Below, one piece after another: positions 45,564-55,928 of a stretch of DNA of 64,000 nucleotides. Under the pieces are notes generated by a model, which had not been told where the DNA came from, searched no databases, and worked only from the letters and a program-made list of their open reading frames with translations. A program made the translations under genes and the position numbers. Location: contig NZ_JAFIEU010000044.1 in assembly GCF_020832325.1 (NCBI RefSeq), forward strand, positions 62,001-126,000, given 5' to 3'. How positions within the stretch are numbered: position 1 is the first letter of the stretch; every line of letters begins with the position of its first letter. The stretch comes from Lunatimonas sp. Lineage in GTDB: Bacteria; Bacteroidota; Bacteroidia; Cytophagales; Cyclobacteriaceae.

Positions 45564-48500
45564 ATGGCTATTGAGAAATTGGAAAAAATAAAGCCACTAT
45601 GGAGATCCGGCACTACACAGGCTGCCCGACTTCTTCCCGAGCTGGATCCTAGCCATGTCAGGCTGATGGATTTGGAAGCGGAAGACTGGTTGGTCTTTGC
45701 ACGTAACTTTGCTGAGTACATTCCGTTTTTTGATACAAAATACCCAGAGCAAGTTATTGGAGACTGGACAAGATTTTTTGATTCGTTGGTAACCTGGCAA
45801 GCGGTACCCACCAAGGGTACAGATGCCTATCAGCGGTTAATACGCCAAATTAAATCCCAAATTAAGTTGATGGAATCAGAGGCAAACCTCGCGCCTCATT
45901 TGAGTTTATTTTATGCGTTTTTGAAATTGATGGATTGGCCTTCCAAGTCCATGAACATGTTGACGAAGCGCCACTTGGATTTTTACTACCGGGATATTCT
46001 GCGCCTTGAAAAAAAAGCGGCACAGGGTGACCGGGCTTTTTTAATCCTAGAATTGGCGAAAATCAACCAGGTGCATATCCCGGAGGGGACTGTATTTGAG
46101 GGAGGGAAGGATAGGCTTGGAAAGAAGTTGTTTTACAGGACCATGCACGGTTTTTCAGCCAATCAAGCAAAGGTAGTCGCCATCAAAAACCGATGTAACG
46201 ACCCGATAAGGAAACGGGTTTATTTCAGTCAGCAGGCCGATTCACTGGATGGAAAGGGATCCGAATTTCCAGATAAATTTCCCAGGTGGTGGCCCTTTGG
46301 TCACCCGGGTTTGGAGCTGGCGAGATTTGGTTTCATCTTATCAAATACGCATTTTAGGAGTCCGGAAGGAGCCACGCGGCAGTTTTCAGTTACCTTTACC
46401 TTTAGAGATCCTTTGGCGTCTCCCTTAAATCCCGGAGAAATAACCGCACTAATGACCGCGGATTGGACAATGGCCAAAGGTTGGATGCGCGTAAATCCAG
46501 TCATAAATGCCGGCGCCTTTCACAGTAGATGCCAGGGAAATACCCTCCAGCTTGCCTTTTTGCTCAGTGAAGCGTTGCCAAGTGTGGTGAATGCAGATTT
46601 AAAGGTTCACGAAGGCTTTGAATCCGGCGCCGACCCGTTGGTGCGTATTGGCTTTCCGGTTACTACTTCTAGAATGTACGACTTTCTGCTTGGCCTTTCC
46701 TCCAACCCATGCACCTCCATTCTAGTGCGGTCTTCTGTCCAAGGCATCCGCCTTCCTCAGATTGAAAGCGATATGGGAGTCCTCCAGGCAGCAAAGCCCT
46801 TCATGCCATTTTCTTCTTATCCCAAACAGGGAAGCAGCTTCTACGTTCAGGAACCGTCTTGGGAAAATAAGCGGGTTACCAACGTATCCCTGGAAATCAA
46901 ATGGGCTAACACATCCGAAGACTTTAGAACACTGTATTTTGGATATAGGAACCTTACCAACCAAAATTTCAGTAAAGAAGCCTATGTGGCCCAGCACTTC
47001 GTTGCAAATCATGCTTCTATCACCAACCTAAAGCATCTGATTTTGACGCCTTTGGCACTCCACACGGCGCTGAAGGAATCCAAGGTGCAGGTGAATGCAG
47101 CCCCGACCAACCTGTTGGTACCGGGCGATGGATATTTTACCTATGACCTGCACACACGAGAGGGTTTGAATTGGATCAAAGCAGAGCCAGGTCAGCGAAC
47201 CTTGTTTTCCAAAGAAGGAGGAGTATATAAAACCAAGTTAAACCTAAGCTCCGCTGCAAAGCTCCCTGTTGACAAGGGCATAAAGCTATCCTTAAACCAA
47301 TCTTTTTTGCATGAGCTATTTCCGCGATTTTACGCCATGGCCATGGCCAGTGAGCATCCGGAAACTTTGATTCCCAATGAACCCTACACGCCTTTGGCGG
47401 AGGAAATCACCTTGGGATACGAAACATCGGAGAACTTTCCCATGCAACAGGCAAGTGGACTAAGACTATTTCTGTTCGACGATTTTGGGTATTTTGAGGA
47501 AAGTGTAGCCCAAAAAACACACCTCCCCCAATCGGAGCGACGGGTGTTTTTAGCTTCTTTTCCCAGACTGGCAAGGGGAGAGCTTTTTATTCAAATACGG
47601 GATTTGGCCCCCAATCAGCAACTTTCGTTGCTTTTTCAAGTGGTGGATGGAAGTGAAAACCCATTGAACACTCCCGCTGCGACCCAAAACAGGACAAGAT
47701 GGCAAGTGTTGATCAGGAATCACTGGATTTCATTAAGTAGCCAGCAAATCATTGCGGACGGGACCGACAATTTGCTCAAGTCCGGAATCATCCGTTTTCA
47801 GTTGCCGGAAACAGCTTTTGATTTAAGTAGCCGAATGGGTCAGGCAGGAATTTGGCTTAGGGCCGTATCAACCAATGCGTTCGATGCCTCCTGTCAGTTG
47901 ATGAACATCTTGCCACAGGCGCTGGAGGTTCAATTTGAAAATAGAGGTAACAGCTTAGAGCATTTGGCCCAAGGATTACCTGCAAACAGCATTGCGAAAA
48001 TGACCGAACGGCTGGCCGGCGTAAAATCAGTACTTCAGCCCTACAATTCATTTGGAGGTAGACCAGAGGAAGCGGACACAGCCTTTTATATACGGGTGAG
48101 TGAACGGCTTCGGCATAAAAACCGTGCAGTTAGTTTGTGGGACTACGAGCACCTGATCCTGGAGGCGTTTCCGGATGTCTATAAGGCAAAATGTCTAAAC
48201 CATACTAGCCCGTCCAGCTTTATGGCACCGGGAGAGACGACCCTATTGGTAATACCCGACACGGTTGACAAAAATGTGTTTGATCGATTTCAACCGCGTT
48301 TTAGCACGGGAAGGCTGAATGAGATGCGAACTTTTTTGATCTCAAAAATATCTCCTGCTAGTAACCTGTACCTAGACAATCCTGTCTACGAGGAAGTTCG
48401 GATACAAATAGCGGTAAAGTTTCGGCAGGGTTTTGATCCTGCATTGCATCGGAATCTGCTAGAGCAGGCCATCATTGGGTACCTGTCACCTTGGGCAATT

Positions 48501-48704
48501 AGGAGGGAAAATTCAATTGAATTTGGTGTTTCCCTGCATGAAAGCCCCTTTATTTATTACTTGGAAAACCTTGCTTATGTAGCTTATATCAGTGATTTGG
48601 TATGGATGAAAAACGGTATTTCTGTCCAAAAACAGGTGATGCCTTCCAGCCCCAGACATATTTTGGTATCTGCAAAAAGCCATAGCATTACGATCATTTC
48701 CTAG
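45564..48704 (+). CDS. eCIS baseplate protein, Afp11-type
   Basis: A very large (1046 residues) baseplate wedge protein of the gp6/baseplate-J group. A recognisable part is the C-terminal third (GVKSVLQPYNSFGGRPEEADTAFYIRVSERLRHKNRAVSLWDYEHLILEAFPDVYKAKCLNH in part), which matches baseplate-J family proteins; the N-terminal region is divergent. In AlgoCIS the equivalent protein has an extension that forms a cage around the spike. Whether the long N-terminal/middle part does the same here is inference. It lies between the gp25-like gene and a second large baseplate gene. Confidence 0.85.
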   Translation: MAIEKLEKIKPLWRSGTTQAARLLPELDPSHVRLMDLEAEDWLVFARNFAEYIPFFDTKYPEQVIGDWTRFFDSLVTWQAVPTKGTDAYQRLIRQIKSQIKLMESEANLAPHLSLFYAFLKLMDWPSKSMNMLTKRHLDFYYRDILRLEKKAAQGDRAFLILELAKINQVHIPEGTVFEGGKDRLGKKLFYRTMHGFSANQAKVVAIKNRCNDPIRKRVYFSQQADSLDGKGSEFPDKFPRWWPFGHPGLELARFGFILSNTHFRSPEGATRQFSVTFTFRDPLASPLNPGEITALMTADWTMAKGWMRVNPVINAGAFHSRCQGNTLQLAFLLSEALPSVVNADLKVHEGFESGADPLVRIGFPVTTSRMYDFLLGLSSNPCTSILVRSSVQGIRLPQIESDMGVLQAAKPFMPFSSYPKQGSSFYVQEPSWENKRVTNVSLEIKWANTSEDFRTLYFGYRNLTNQNFSKEAYVAQHFVANHASITNLKHLILTPLALHTALKESKVQVNAAPTNLLVPGDGYFTYDLHTREGLNWIKAEPGQRTLFSKEGGVYKTKLNLSSAAKLPVDKGIKLSLNQSFLHELFPRFYAMAMASEHPETLIPNEPYTPLAEEITLGYETSENFPMQQASGLRLFLFDDFGYFEESVAQKTHLPQSERRVFLASFPRLARGELFIQIRDLAPNQQLSLLFQVVDGSENPLNTPAATQNRTRWQVLIRNHWISLSSQQIIADGTDNLLKSGIIRFQLPETAFDLSSRMGQAGIWLRAVSTNAFDASCQLMNILPQALEVQFENRGNSLEHLAQGLPANSIAKMTERLAGVKSVLQPYNSFGGRPEEADTAFYIRVSERLRHKNRAVSLWDYEHLILEAFPDVYKAKCLNHTSPSSFMAPGETTLLVIPDTVDKNVFDRFQPRFSTGRLNEMRTFLISKISPASNLYLDNPVYEEVRIQIAVKFRQGFDPALHRNLLEQAIIGYLSPWAIRRENSIEFGVSLHESPFIYYLENLAYVAYISDLVWMKNGISVQKQVMPSSPRHILVSAKSHSITIIS

Positions 48705-48713
48705 GTAGCAGTC

Positions 48714-51389
48714 ATGGCAGCAAATCCCGAACATAGCTCAATTCCCAAAAATATCCGCAGAAATGACGGACAAGATTTCCATTTTTTGCGGGAACTGGGT
48801 ATGCAGTACATCGAGTCTCTTTCCTCCCGTCTATGGACAGACTACAATACCCATGATCCCGGCATTACTATTCTGGAGGCCGTCTGTTATGCCATTACCG
48901 ACTTGGAATACCGGCTTTCGCTTCCTATGCATCAATTGTTGGCCGGAGATCGTCGACGTGGCTGGGGGGACCAATTTCATTTGGCAGAAGATATCTTTCC
49001 GATAAGAGCCTTTACCGAACTGGATTACCGGATGTTATTTATCGACTGCAAAGGCGTCCGCAATGCGTGGCTAGTGCCCTTTTCCAAGCGGGTTTATGTG
49101 GATTGTAAACGAGGTCAAATGTCCTATGACGCTGGCCTGTGGGAAGGACTGGACCCTAAGCACCAAAAAACTTTTGAGCTAAAGGGGCTCCACAGGGTGC
49201 TTTTGGATCTGGATGGAAGCATGCCACTGGAACAGGTGAGAAGGGAAATTTTCCAACGATACCACAAGAACCGCAACCTTTGCGAGGACTTGGTAGATGT
49301 CATCGAGATAGGCAGGCATCCCATGCGCGTTTGTGCATTAATCGAGATTCAGCCCACGGCTGACGAAGAATTGATCCATGCGCAGATTGAAAACGTACTT
49401 TCACGCTATTTTTCCCCGCCTGTTAGAAGCTACACGTTTGCCGAGATGGTCGAAAAGGGATTATCGACAGATCAAATCCTTGAGGGACCCAGTCTGCGTC
49501 ACGGGTTTTTAGACCCCGGTGAAGTGATAGCTGCGCGACTTCGGACGGAAGTCAGGCTTTCTGACATTGTCAAGCGAATCATGGATATTCCAGGAGTTCA
49601 GCTAATCAAAGATATTCAGCTGGGGGATTGTGATCAGCCGTCTGATGAAAACAGGTGGGTAGTGCCTGTTAGGGAGGGATGCAAGCCGTACTTATGCGAC
49701 AGGAGTAAGTTCAATTTCAGCAAAGGCTTGCTACCGCTGAACGTGGATTTGGATAAGGTGAATAGCTACAAAGCGCAAATGAACCTTGCAGCCTTGGAGG
49801 AGCGGTATACCCTGGAATCGGGCACTTTTCCGCTACCCTCGGTGAGCTCTACAGCCATAGACAGGTACTTCAGCATCCGAAATGATTTTCCAGAGAACTA
49901 CGGCATTGGTAAAACCGGTCTTTCAGAGAATGTAAGCACTTTACGTAAGGCGCAGGCGAAGCAATTGAAAGGCTACTTGCAGTTTTTTGACCAGGTTCTG
50001 GCGACGTATTTTAAGCACCTTTCCCACGTAAAGGATCTGCTTTCGGTTCATGGCAATCAACGGAAAACCCTTTTTACACAAGCAGTGCTCGATATGGCTG
50101 ATTCCCGTCAATTCTTGGGGGAATGGTATGAAAATACGGAGCTGACCGATATGTTAATGAGATTTTTGGATCAACCTGTGGAAAGACGTAGGATGCTGCT
50201 GGATCACCTGATTGCTCGATTTGGAGAACAGTTCAGCGAATATGCCTTTGTGATGAAAAAAAGATATGGAGATGCTGCTCAAGACCAAGTATTGGCAGCA
50301 CAAAGCTATTTTTTACGTGAGTATGGGGCGATCAGTGGAGAGTCTGGAAATGCGTTTGATTACTTTCGAAAGCGCCCTGAACAGGTTTGGGATAGTCCAA
50401 ATGTTTCCGGGTTTGAAAAGCGGCTTTCCTTGTTGGCGGGTTTTAAGACCTATTTGAGAAGACACCTTTCTAACTCCTTTGTGCAGCTCTATCAGTTTAC
50501 CAGTGCCAGAGGTGAGCGGGTGTTTCGCTGGCGGATGTTGGATACCAATAGAAGTATTCTGCTTTCCGCCACCGAAAACTATCGAAATCCCAACCAAGCC
50601 TATGAGGAAATCTATCTCGTGATGCAGCTAGTCTCTCAGATGACACCGGAACAGATTGATGATCATTTCTTACAAACGGAGGAATCTGGTTACGAAACCG
50701 AGGATGTGGGATGCTTCCGGATCACCAAATCGCCTTCTGGCCGGTACTCGTTCAGTATTATTAATCCGGCCATACAGCGACCCAGAGATTCGAGGAGAAT
50801 CATAGCCAGTCAGTATCGCTATTATTCGAGGCAAAACATCAAAGCTGCGATTTTGCGATTTATGCAGTTTGTGTCAGACCAGACACTTGATGAAGGGATC
50901 TTTCTGGTGGAACATATACTCTTAAGACCTTCCTTTGAGCCCTCCGAGGCAGATAACTGGCGTTTTATGCCATTCTGCGCTGAGGACTGCCAGGCAGACG
51001 GCATCTTGGATCCCTATTCATTCAGGGTAACGGTAGTGCTTCCAAGCAATAGTTTTCGATTAGCGGATTTGGTATTTAGGGATTACCTGGAAAATCTGAT
51101 CAGAGAGGAACTGCCTAGCCATGTACTGGCGAAGATCTGTTGGATTGGGTCTTCCAATCCGGAAATACCAGATGATCAACATCCCTTGGTGCAGTTTGAA
51201 AATGCATTCAGAGCCTTCCTGGAACATCTAGGTAGAGGTAGCAAGGCCGCAGATGCGGCATTTATTGAGGTGCTTTCCAACTTGAAGTCGGTCTACCCAC
51301 AGGGCAGTCTATTTGATTGCGCCTCGGAAGATGATCGGGATTGGGAGGAAAAAATCATATTAGGCAGAACGAATTTAGGTACCCTTTAA
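48714..51389 (+). CDS. eCIS baseplate protein, Afp12-type
   Basis: An 891-residue baseplate component. The opening segment FHFLRELGMQYIESLSSRLW then TDYNTHDPGITILEAVCYAITDLEYR is typical of the second large eCIS wedge protein. The C-terminal part carries the repeated strand set FRVTVVLPSNSFRLADLVFRDYLENLIREELPSHVLAKICW (in part), seen in Afp12/Pvc12 relatives. The gene begins ten bases after the preceding stop. With the Afp11-type protein it should build the wedges that link spike to sheath. Confidence 0.87.
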   Translation: MAANPEHSSIPKNIRRNDGQDFHFLRELGMQYIESLSSRLWTDYNTHDPGITILEAVCYAITDLEYRLSLPMHQLLAGDRRRGWGDQFHLAEDIFPIRAFTELDYRMLFIDCKGVRNAWLVPFSKRVYVDCKRGQMSYDAGLWEGLDPKHQKTFELKGLHRVLLDLDGSMPLEQVRREIFQRYHKNRNLCEDLVDVIEIGRHPMRVCALIEIQPTADEELIHAQIENVLSRYFSPPVRSYTFAEMVEKGLSTDQILEGPSLRHGFLDPGEVIAARLRTEVRLSDIVKRIMDIPGVQLIKDIQLGDCDQPSDENRWVVPVREGCKPYLCDRSKFNFSKGLLPLNVDLDKVNSYKAQMNLAALEERYTLESGTFPLPSVSSTAIDRYFSIRNDFPENYGIGKTGLSENVSTLRKAQAKQLKGYLQFFDQVLATYFKHLSHVKDLLSVHGNQRKTLFTQAVLDMADSRQFLGEWYENTELTDMLMRFLDQPVERRRMLLDHLIARFGEQFSEYAFVMKKRYGDAAQDQVLAAQSYFLREYGAISGESGNAFDYFRKRPEQVWDSPNVSGFEKRLSLLAGFKTYLRRHLSNSFVQLYQFTSARGERVFRWRMLDTNRSILLSATENYRNPNQAYEEIYLVMQLVSQMTPEQIDDHFLQTEESGYETEDVGCFRITKSPSGRYSFSIINPAIQRPRDSRRIIASQYRYYSRQNIKAAILRFMQFVSDQTLDEGIFLVEHILLRPSFEPSEADNWRFMPFCAEDCQADGILDPYSFRVTVVLPSNSFRLADLVFRDYLENLIREELPSHVLAKICWIGSSNPEIPDDQHPLVQFENAFRAFLEHLGRGSKAADAAFIEVLSNLKSVYPQGSLFDCASEDDRDWEEKIILGRTNLGTL

Positions 51390-51401
51390 CAGTTTACGGC
51401 C

Positions 51402-54086
51402 ATGACTAACAAGTTATCCAGCATACTTACCCATTATCGGCAATATCAGGCAGATCAGGTATTGACACATACGCAGTTAAATGAGAGCATAGCTTATTTT
51501 GAGGATCAGGATAGACTCACCCGCATCGGATTGATAGGCGTAGGTATCGTGAACGGGCTGAAGGTAACGGTAGCAGAAGATGCAGGGGTGCGACAAATTC
51601 AAGTAGGGCAAGGGTATGGCATCACTACAGATGGAGACCTGCTCACCTTAAAGACCAACATTCCCGGCAGTCCACGGAATCAAACATCTATCGACATTGA
51701 TCAGCTCACATTCACACATTACCGATCCTTTGAAGATGATAAAGCTGAATACCCCTTGTTTCACGAGGAGGGCACGCAGGTGGTTTCGCTTTGGGAGCTA
51801 TGTGATGGAGATGCCGATGGCGCACTGCCACTTTCCGGGCTTACTAACCTAGCTCAATGGGTGCTGGTGCTTTATTTGGAAAGTTACTCCCGAGACCAGG
51901 ACATCTGTGGAGACATAAACTGCGACAACCAAGGCCTGGAGCAGGTTGCGATCCTACGGTGCCTACTGGTTGAAGCAGATGCAATGGATGCATTGGTGGC
52001 TTCCGACACCATTTTTCAGCGGTTCGATCAACTTCGAAATGCAGTATCCGGGCTTTCTTATATCCACCCATTAAAAGTAGTTTTGAATGAAACCAACGCG
52101 CAAACTCCGGTGCAGTTAGATCGGCTATACCGTGATGCCATTGTACAAGGAAACAGCATAGAAGAGTTTACTGATGGATTGTCAACTATTTTAACCCATG
52201 TTCAATTTCTTTGGGAGGGGGATATAGCTTTGGCCAGTTTTAGCGAGGAGCTTGAAACCCTTTTGAGCCAACATTTTAATTTCCCCGCCAACGTTCCGTA
52301 TCAGTACAATCAGTATAGGTACCGCTTACTGAGCGATTTGTTGGATGTTTACCGCCGGTTACTTTCCGAGGTTGCGACTTTTTCCGGACTGGAAAACCCC
52401 TCCATTCGGGCTTTTCCGAAGCACCTTTTACTAGGTACACTGGTGGGGACGGGATATCGGCATGATTTTTACCCTTCACCGGCCAATTCCGAGTATCAGC
52501 AAAGGAAGCAGCGCATCCTTAGTTACCTTCGAAAACTCTATTTTATGATGCGTGCATTCGGCGTACAGGAAGCAACCGAAGTGCGGCTTATTCCGAGCGG
52601 TGATCAACCGGCAAGTGGGGTGGTAGGCAGTATCCCTTTTTATTACCGAGATCAGCCTGGCTTGCTTGAAAATTGGTCCATTCAACCTAAGGTTACGCCA
52701 ATTTCCTACCGGTACAATTTGGGAGAAAATCCGCTGCTGAATGAAAGTGAGTACAGCAATTTTTACTACCTAGGAGGTCATCTACGCGGAAATGGCGAAA
52801 ATGTCTTTCAGACAATCACCAATATTCAACGGCAATTTGGCCTGGATTTTAGTCTATTTCACTTTGATTATCAGCAATATGAGAGGCTGAGAAGTTTCGT
52901 ACAGACTCACAGATCCTGCCGCCATATGGCGGGGGTGCCCCGATCGGGTACGCTGATTTTGTTAAGTAACAACAATGAAGTGATCGGGGACTTGGCATTG
53001 GATTATCGGGTTTCCGTGGTTGAAGAGACCCAAGCCGTAAGTCATATCAAGGTTGCGGAATCCAGGTACCCTTGGATAAGCACGCTGAGTTACCTAAACA
53101 ATTTAGCTAGAAGCTTGCGGGGAACACCCCGAAGAGTGGGGGTAATGCCTAGGGTATACCGGCTGGTAGTGCGGGAATACACCATCAATGGCGTGTCTCA
53201 GGTTGCCGGAAGCACCGAAGTGCTGGTACCTTTGGAACAAATCTTGATGCGCCGCATGCATGCCATTACCGAAGCACTCAACCAACGCTTTCCCAATGGG
53301 TTGGTTTTTGATTTCAACGAGGAACTGAAGCGTTTTGTAATCATTCGGGCATACGATGATCAGTTTCGAGTAACTTTTGCGGACACCACGCTTTCTTTAA
53401 ATGCTCCTGCGTTTACCTATACCGAAGACGGTATGTTCCGTTCTGATAGACTTTTCAGACTGAACGCGATCCGAAGCGAAGAACGAAGAAGGTATCGCGA
53501 TAGCACCTATAGGCAACTTCAAAGCGAATTTGCTCCCATAAACAAAGATGATGACTATGGCAAGTACCAAGGAAAATGGGCGGAGTGGTACCGCTTGATC
53601 GATCAATTGTCCCGAACCGGAAATTCCTTGGTGAATCCTAGGTTCATCACCCGCCAAAACCAGTTACCTCTTTCCGTGCGAAATATCATCATGGGTGTGT
53701 TCAATAGATTGAATGCGACCGGTAGACCCTTTGAGCTTTACTTAACGGGAGATTGGCTGGACGGAAGCTGGGTCAGTATCGAAATGATCAACCGGTACGG
53801 GGGAAGTTCCAATACAAATGACCCCATTGTTAGGTTTTTGCGACTAAGGCAAAACCTTCACCACAAAACGCAGGCGACAAAAGCTTCGTTGTTTCTGGTG
53901 TTAGGGAGGGAGTCGGACAGGCGATTCTTTGAAAATTTGATTACGACCCTAGGTGAGGCGGTAGATATTTACCTAGATGGTCCAAGAGTAGGCCGTCGGA
54001 ATTTGATAATTGATGGAATGGAGCGAATCCGAATAAGTGCGACGGGAGGGACAATAGCAGGGCCCTCTAACATAGTATCAAGATGA
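51402..54086 (+). CDS. Large eCIS-associated protein of unknown function
   Basis: An 894-residue protein starting MTNKLSSILTHYRQYQADQV and then GIGLIGVGIVNGLKVTV-like strands. The N-terminal 90 residues look beta-rich, and the remainder is a long alpha/beta sequence rich in Tyr, Arg and Gln. There is no signal peptide or transmembrane segment. I cannot assign a domain. It lies where Afp/PVC clusters have baseplate and fibre genes, so a baseplate-peripheral or receptor-binding role is possible; no fibre-like collagen or phage-adhesin repeats are seen. After it comes the only sizeable gap in the operon. Confidence 0.72.
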   Translation: MTNKLSSILTHYRQYQADQVLTHTQLNESIAYFEDQDRLTRIGLIGVGIVNGLKVTVAEDAGVRQIQVGQGYGITTDGDLLTLKTNIPGSPRNQTSIDIDQLTFTHYRSFEDDKAEYPLFHEEGTQVVSLWELCDGDADGALPLSGLTNLAQWVLVLYLESYSRDQDICGDINCDNQGLEQVAILRCLLVEADAMDALVASDTIFQRFDQLRNAVSGLSYIHPLKVVLNETNAQTPVQLDRLYRDAIVQGNSIEEFTDGLSTILTHVQFLWEGDIALASFSEELETLLSQHFNFPANVPYQYNQYRYRLLSDLLDVYRRLLSEVATFSGLENPSIRAFPKHLLLGTLVGTGYRHDFYPSPANSEYQQRKQRILSYLRKLYFMMRAFGVQEATEVRLIPSGDQPASGVVGSIPFYYRDQPGLLENWSIQPKVTPISYRYNLGENPLLNESEYSNFYYLGGHLRGNGENVFQTITNIQRQFGLDFSLFHFDYQQYERLRSFVQTHRSCRHMAGVPRSGTLILLSNNNEVIGDLALDYRVSVVEETQAVSHIKVAESRYPWISTLSYLNNLARSLRGTPRRVGVMPRVYRLVVREYTINGVSQVAGSTEVLVPLEQILMRRMHAITEALNQRFPNGLVFDFNEELKRFVIIRAYDDQFRVTFADTTLSLNAPAFTYTEDGMFRSDRLFRLNAIRSEERRRYRDSTYRQLQSEFAPINKDDDYGKYQGKWAEWYRLIDQLSRTGNSLVNPRFITRQNQLPLSVRNIIMGVFNRLNATGRPFELYLTGDWLDGSWVSIEMINRYGGSSNTNDPIVRFLRLRQNLHHKTQATKASLFLVLGRESDRRFFENLITTLGEAVDIYLDGPRVGRRNLIIDGMERIRISATGGTIAGPSNIVSR

Positions 54087-54335
54087 AAGGGGCCATTCAG
54101 CTAGTTTCCGGATAGTGAATGACCCCTCATGGGCATGCTTCCTTGTACTTCTGCCTGTTATCGTCACATTATTACCTGAAGTCAGAAGCTTAACGACTGA
54201 AACTCTGCTCAACGTTTGTACCAAAAACCCAGATTGTGAACATACCGACCTTTTCCATCTCCGCCTTACATTGCCAGTAAAATCGACTGTCGCCGTGGTA
54301 TAAATGTAGAAAAAAAAGGGAACAAAACAAATAAT
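54087..54335 (+). other. Intercistronic gap with large hairpin
   Basis: This 249-base gap interrupts an otherwise packed operon. Right after the stop, GGGG-C-CATTCA (54089-54099) pairs with TGAATG-A-CCCC (54116-54126): ten pairs around one C/A mismatch, with a 16-base loop. No T run follows, so it is more likely an mRNA processing or stabilising element than a strong terminator. It could adjust expression of the distal genes (tape measure, payload, ATPase) relative to the structural ones. Otherwise I see no gene or exact promoter motif. Confidence 0.5.
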
Positions 54336-55913
54336 ATGTCTACGATTAGCGAGGAAATATTCATTCAAAAAGTAACCGTTGAAGTAACCACGGCATCTAC
54401 CGAGACCGCTAAATCTGTGGAAAGCAATATCCATACTTTTTTGGAAAATCGAGTATTTCCCCAAATCGAAAAATGGCTATCAGAGAATGTTCAGCTTCCC
54501 CCACATTACCATCTTCAACTTTCGGATCTCTCTCTTTCCATTGCATGGGATCCTCGGCAACTGGACTCCGAAGATTCCGGAAACGCGCTTTCGCAGGTGC
54601 TAACGGAGCAGTTAATGGATCAAATGCAAGGGCTACTCACCGATTCGGCTTCCTCAATTGAGAAGACCGATGCATCGGCAATCTATAGCGTACAGTCTCC
54701 ATGGGGGAGAGATCCACATCCCATAAAAGACTTAAATAATGAGTACCTATCTAATTTAAATTCAGGTAAATATAGGATCATAAATGATATTCAAAAAGGC
54801 TTTTATGCTTGGCTTTACTTTCTTCAGTTCGGCTCCAAGCCGTGGTTTGCGATTGGGATGGAGCCCAAGCATATAACCTATGCAGCATGTGGCAAGCAAT
54901 GGGTTTTACTGAAAGAATTCAAGGAGTTGACTGGTAAGGTGTTGGTTTTGCCACAGGCCCTGCACAGGCTCGTTTTACAGCACGGAGAAGAAGAGATAGT
55001 CCATTTAATGGGCCATATAATGGACTTGCCTACCAATTTGGATGAGTTTCACCGGTTGAATAAATCCTTTGATCGCACCATACAGCACATAAACCGCGTA
55101 TGGTTTCTGACAAGTTGGTTGGAGATACGGATGAGAAAAGAATTTGGTGCAAAATCTGCAGATTCATCCAAACACATTCTGGCACTGTTTGATGACTTCT
55201 CCGTACCGGATAGAGCATGGGCTGTTTTTTGGAAGCAGGTGAGTACGATTTATGGTTTTCAGCCTCCAGCCGATGCGATTTCATCACTAGTCATGTCGGA
55301 CAAGTCTCATTTAAATATAAAATCTGGCGCGAAAAGGTTACATGCAGAAGCATTTCAGGAGCAAACGCTTTCCTCGAAATCTGCTATAGTTAATCAGGAC
55401 ACAGCCCTTTCCGATTTGGATAGGAGTCTCCCGGTATTGCATGCCGGGCTAATCCTTATCCATCCGTTTCTGCGCGCTTTTTTTCAAGATGTGGGGGTCC
55501 TAGGAGATGAAAAAAAGATAGTAAGGCCGGTTTTGGGTATGCATCTGCTGCATTATGTGGCTACAGGCAGGCTAAAGCCCTTTGAATTTGAGCTTGGATT
55601 TGAGAAGTTTTTAGTGGGTTGGGATGGATTGATACCCTTTAAAAAGCAGGTCGAGCTCACCGTTGAGCAACTCGATAAATGCGACCTTCTGCTAGAATCG
55701 CTGATGGAAAACTGGAAGAAGCTGAAGAACACAGGTAAGGAAACGGTACGAAACGGTTTTCTCCAGCGAGAGGGCACGTTATTGGAAGAAGCCGATGGCT
55801 ACCGCCTTGTCGTAGAGCGAAAAGCACAAGATGTGCTGTTGAACGGTCTGCCCTTTACCCTAGGGGTAGTAAAGCTGCCTTGGCAGAAAAAACTTGTATT
55901 TGTAGAATGGTGA
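54336..55913 (+). CDS. eCIS tape-measure protein (Afp14-type)
   Basis: A 525-residue protein of the contractile-injection-system tape-measure (CIS_TMP) family. Evidence is the N-terminal paired segment IFIQKVTVEVTTASTETAKSVESN and the typical ending VERKAQDVLLNGLPFTLGVVKLPWQKKLVFVEW (shown in part), a set of strands found at the end of these proteins. The middle carries predicted helices with the segment PVLHAGLILIHPFLRAFFQDVGVL, also conserved. This protein should fix the length of the tube. The start ATG at 54336 has the conserved pattern right after it. Confidence 0.88.
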   Translation: MSTISEEIFIQKVTVEVTTASTETAKSVESNIHTFLENRVFPQIEKWLSENVQLPPHYHLQLSDLSLSIAWDPRQLDSEDSGNALSQVLTEQLMDQMQGLLTDSASSIEKTDASAIYSVQSPWGRDPHPIKDLNNEYLSNLNSGKYRIINDIQKGFYAWLYFLQFGSKPWFAIGMEPKHITYAACGKQWVLLKEFKELTGKVLVLPQALHRLVLQHGEEEIVHLMGHIMDLPTNLDEFHRLNKSFDRTIQHINRVWFLTSWLEIRMRKEFGAKSADSSKHILALFDDFSVPDRAWAVFWKQVSTIYGFQPPADAISSLVMSDKSHLNIKSGAKRLHAEAFQEQTLSSKSAIVNQDTALSDLDRSLPVLHAGLILIHPFLRAFFQDVGVLGDEKKIVRPVLGMHLLHYVATGRLKPFEFELGFEKFLVGWDGLIPFKKQVELTVEQLDKCDLLLESLMENWKKLKNTGKETVRNGFLQREGTLLEEADGYRLVVERKAQDVLLNGLPFTLGVVKLPWQKKLVFVEW

Positions 55914-55928
55914 TAATTCAATAAAACC

